In this document: positions 6,668-9,112 of the stretch, piece after piece
Layout: every line of letters starts with the position of its first letter
How positions within the stretch are numbered: position 1 is the stretch's first letter
Assembly (NCBI GenBank): GCA_948896875.1
Contig: CAQUWW010000002.1
Location: 56,787-65,898, forward strand
Length of the DNA: 9,112 bases
Direction: 5' to 3'
Source: an uncultured Acetatifactor sp.
GTDB taxonomy: Bacteria; Bacillota; Clostridia; Lachnospirales; Lachnospiraceae
Translations under genes and position numbers: made by a program
Notes under the pieces: model-generated
Told to the model about the DNA's origin: nothing
What the model saw: only the letters and a program-made list of their open reading frames with translations
The model's database searches: none

Positions 6668-8422
6668 ATGAGAAGAATCAGGGAATGGTTCAGAAATGCA
6701 TCTCTGAGGGGGAAAATTCTTCTGCTGATTATGCTGGGAGGGTTATTGCCTTTGGGCATTGTGATGGCCACTTCTTTCATTGTGGTCAGAACCCAGACGG
6801 AGGAAAGGCTGATTGATGCGTTGAATCAGGGCTATAACCAGGTGCATCAGGCGGTGGAGGACAAGCTGTCAAGGCTTCATAATATATCCACGCTCTTTGC
6901 CGTCAATGACATGGCCAGTCCGGCGCTGCGGTTTGATGACAGGGAAATGAATGTGGCGGAACAGCTGATATTGTTCGAGACCATCAATTCTTATGCCTAT
7001 GGGCTGGAAATGACCATGGATTCCAGCAATATCGTTATATATATTGAAGACAGCTATCTGGTGGTAAATCCCCAGAGCAATCGCTATCGGCCTCTGACGG
7101 ACGCATATGAAGCCCACTGGTACCAGAGCCTTCTGGAGAATAACGGACGTCCTGTCTGGGTACCGATGGACGGGGAGGGCGGGGCGTATGCAGCTATTGT
7201 CAGGGAGCTTTGGAATCCGGATGATTACAGTCAGACAGTGGGGATACTGGCCATCATGACGGAGAGAAAGAATCTGGAGACCCTGTTTCAGAATGCGTAC
7301 GAGGACCAGATTCTGTACCTGGAGACGGCGGACGGGGTCATACTGGCTTCCAACCTGCCGGAGGAGGGACTGTCCAGACTGTCCATTTCGGAGCGGAATG
7401 TGGATGACAGAGAATTCCGAAGCCTCTCTGTGGAGGGAGTTCCCTGCTATGCGAGGAGCAGCAGGATTGACGGCTCTAATGTGTACCTGGTGTCGGTGAT
7501 TCCCAGACAGTCTGTCCGCAGAGGAATGAATATGCTCAGCGGCAATATGGGTCTCCTGTTTCTGGGCATCAGCATTCTGGTGCTGGCGGTGATGGGAATC
7601 ATGACCAAGTCCGTAACGGGGCGTCTGAAGCTTCTGAAAGAACAGATGCTGCAGATCCGGGAAGGAAATATCTGCAAGATGGAGGAAGGACCTTCCAGAG
7701 ATGAAATCGGCCAGCTGATCGGAAATTATAATGTGATGGTGGACAGAGTGGAGGAGCTGCTGAAGGAACAATATACGCTGGGACAGCTGAAAGTGGAGGC
7801 AGAGTTGAAAGCCCTCCAGTCTCAGATTAATCCCCATTTCCTGTACAATACACTGGATATGATTAACTGGATGTCCCAGAAGAAGGAGTCGGAGAACATC
7901 CGCAGTGTGGTTCAGGCCATGTCCCGCTTCTACCGACTGACATTGAGTAAGGGGAAGGATATCGTGTCCATCCGGGATGAAGTGGAGATGTGCGAGGCCT
8001 ATATGGAAATTCAGAAGCGGCGGTATAAGGGACGAATCTGTTACGAAGTGGAAGTGGATGAGGATATTTTGGAGTGCCTGATACCGAAGATTACGCTGCA
8101 GCCTTTTCTGGAAAATGCCATTATACATGGAATCAACGAAAAAGGGGATGGCCGGGGTACCGTAATTCTGAACGGATGGATGGAGGATGGGCGTATTACC
8201 TTAAGCGTCACAGACGACGGGGAAGGTATGCGGGAGGAAGATAAGAAGAAAAGCGGTCAGGGAAGTCATTATGGTCTGACAAATATTGAGCACAGACTGG
8301 AACTTTTCTTTGGAGAACGTATTCCGGTGCAGATAGAGAGTTCGCCGGGGATAGGAACCTGCGTAATCATCAACATTCCCATCAGAATAGACATGGAAGA
8401 GGCGGCGGAGTATGAAAGATAA
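6668..8422 (+). CDS. YesM-type sensor histidine kinase
   Basis: A 584-residue membrane sensor kinase, the partner of the regulator just upstream. Membrane helices lie at about 17-39 and 294-313, enclosing a roughly 250-residue extracytoplasmic sensor domain of the Cache type common in this family. A HAMP linker follows (about 314-366), then the His_kinase core ELKALQSQINPHFLYNTLD with phosphoacceptor H390. The ATPase domain has the N-box LQPFLENAIIHG (N483), the G1-like box DDGEGM (516-521) and GLTNIEHRL (536-544). ATG 6668 is preferred, as AAGAGG (6654-6659) lies eight bases before it and the protein then begins with a basic MRRIREWF. The GTG at 6647 would overlap the upstream gene and add seven residues. 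Two-component pairs of this kind commonly respond to extracellular sugars or a sugar-bound lipoprotein and switch on the adjacent uptake genes. The ligand here is unknown. Confidence 0.93.
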   Translation: MRRIREWFRNASLRGKILLLIMLGGLLPLGIVMATSFIVVRTQTEERLIDALNQGYNQVHQAVEDKLSRLHNISTLFAVNDMASPALRFDDREMNVAEQLILFETINSYAYGLEMTMDSSNIVIYIEDSYLVVNPQSNRYRPLTDAYEAHWYQSLLENNGRPVWVPMDGEGGAYAAIVRELWNPDDYSQTVGILAIMTERKNLETLFQNAYEDQILYLETADGVILASNLPEEGLSRLSISERNVDDREFRSLSVEGVPCYARSSRIDGSNVYLVSVIPRQSVRRGMNMLSGNMGLLFLGISILVLAVMGIMTKSVTGRLKLLKEQMLQIREGNICKMEEGPSRDEIGQLIGNYNVMVDRVEELLKEQYTLGQLKVEAELKALQSQINPHFLYNTLDMINWMSQKKESENIRSVVQAMSRFYRLTLSKGKDIVSIRDEVEMCEAYMEIQKRRYKGRICYEVEVDEDILECLIPKITLQPFLENAIIHGINEKGDGRGTVILNGWMEDGRITLSVTDDGEGMREEDKKKSGQGSHYGLTNIEHRLELFFGERIPVQIESSPGIGTCVIINIPIRIDMEEAAEYER

Positions 8423-9112
8423 CAGGGAGAGACGGAAAACCATAGAAATAAATTCGGAAAATAAAAATTTGGACCACAGAACAATGCGAAAAGTAGTCGG
8501 ATTCCGGAATAAGATATGGGCTGCAGGGCTGCTTTTGGGGGGGCTGGCTCTGATAGGAGGCTGCGGGAAAGTGCAGCAGTCAGACGGGGAAGAGGAAACA
8601 AAAGAAGCCATTGTGAATTTCCGGGCGATTACGTTGGGGAATATGCCGGAAGGGGGAATGGATGAAATCTACAGACAGCTGGATGCGCTTACGATTCCGG
8701 AGCTGAACTGTACGTTGCGATTTGATTTCATCCCCTGGGGAAATGAGAGAAGGCAGTTGAATATTGTGACAGCTTCGGGGGAGTATGATTTTATACCCGG
8801 AGGTGTGTTTTCCGATTACAGAACACTGGTATACAAGAATGCCTTTCTCGATTTGAATGAGTACCTGGATGCGGTCCCGGTTTTGACAGAGCATTATGCT
8901 ACTTATGATGTCAACACCCTGAAAAAATGTGAAATCAACGGAGGCCTTTATGGCCTTCCGCAATTCGGGCAGGGAGGAATTCAGGATGCAGGAGAGGGAT
9001 TTTTCTACAGAGAAGATCTGCGAAGGGAATGGGGGCTGGAGGAAATCTGTGATCTGGAGACCATGGAGGCTTATCTGTATCGGGCCAAACAGGAGGAGCA
9101 GTATCGGGATGT
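8412..9112 (+). CDS. ABC-transporter sugar-binding lipoprotein, LplA/YtcQ-like (3' end outside window)
   Basis: The frame stays open for 233 codons to the end of the window, so only the N-terminal half or less is present. A hydrophobic helix (WAAGLLLGGLAL) leads to the lipobox IGGC, with the lipidated cysteine encoded at 8562-8564. Then comes a short acidic serine/glutamate linker and a solute-binding fold segment (FRAITLGNMPEGGMDEIYRQ, FDFIPWGNERRQLNIVTASG, AFLDLNEYLDAVP, GGLYGLPQF) resembling LplA/YtcQ-type carbohydrate-binding proteins, which normally work with two membrane permeases. The start is uncertain. ATG 8412 has AAGAGG (8397-8402) nine bases upstream and overlaps the kinase stop by 11 bases, but implies a 50-residue leader. 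The in-frame ATG at 8484 gives a textbook signal peptide (MRKVVGFRNKIW then the helix) but has only a weak GGA nearby. The permeases should lie downstream. The bound sugar cannot be inferred. Confidence 0.85.
   Translation, partial: MKDNRERRKTIEINSENKNLDHRTMRKVVGFRNKIWAAGLLLGGLALIGGCGKVQQSDGEEETKEAIVNFRAITLGNMPEGGMDEIYRQLDALTIPELNCTLRFDFIPWGNERRQLNIVTASGEYDFIPGGVFSDYRTLVYKNAFLDLNEYLDAVPVLTEHYATYDVNTLKKCEINGGLYGLPQFGQGGIQDAGEGFFYREDLRREWGLEEICDLETMEAYLYRAKQEEQYRD

Noticed and set aside
6869..8128. 419-codon open frame on the minus strand opposite the sensor kinase gene
   Set aside because: The + strand encodes an intact kinase with every expected motif. The minus-strand product is His/Gln/Leu-rich low-information sequence, as expected of an antisense frame.
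1..9112. CRISPR arrays, tRNA or rRNA genes, insertion sequences, phage genes
   Set aside because: No regularly spaced repeats, cloverleaf-like segments, transposase or integrase motifs, or terminal inverted repeats were seen. Coding sequence explains nearly the whole window.

Overview
The window looks like chromosome from a low-to-mid G+C Firmicute of the class Clostridia, most likely a Lachnospiraceae-type gut bacterium. This rests on strong AGGAGG-type ribosome binding sites, a YesM/YesN-type two-component pair beside a glycoside hydrolase and a sugar-binding lipoprotein, and a Fur-family regulator of the type common there. It is inferred from gene content, not from any database comparison. 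All genes supported here lie on the + strand. The first and last genes run off the ends of the window.

Region 1 (1-1896) holds the 3' part of an RlmI-type 23S rRNA cytosine methyltransferase. After it comes an unrecognised protein with two membrane segments and its own good ribosome binding site.

Region 2 (1898-3455) is a compact metal-homeostasis module. A near-consensus extended -10 promoter starts two bases after the preceding stop codon. A palindromic operator overlaps the predicted transcription start. It consists of one TTGCATTT half-site facing two tandem copies of the same half-site. A leader hairpin then sits directly in front of the ribosome binding site of a polytopic metal transporter of the ArsP_2 / putative manganese transporter type. 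A Fur-family regulator follows, and a strong intrinsic terminator closes the unit. The simplest reading is an autoregulated transporter-regulator operon. Its regulatory logic is the most interesting point in the window, because a metal-activated repressor placed over an exporter would work the wrong way round.

Region 3 (3456-9112) is a carbohydrate-response locus. An AT-rich gap leads into a GH28-like (clan GH-N) beta-helix glycosidase with no signal peptide. Then come a YesN-type response regulator (receiver plus AraC HTH), a YesM-type sensor kinase, and the start of an ABC-transporter sugar-binding lipoprotein that is still open at the window edge. The last three are translationally packed (5-bp gap, then an 11-bp overlap). 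The likely scheme is: the kinase senses an extracellular sugar signal, the regulator activates the locus, the lipoprotein and permeases beyond the window import an oligosaccharide, and the cytoplasmic glycosidase hydrolyses it. The substrate cannot be read from the sequence, though galacturonate-containing pectic oligosaccharides are a natural first guess.
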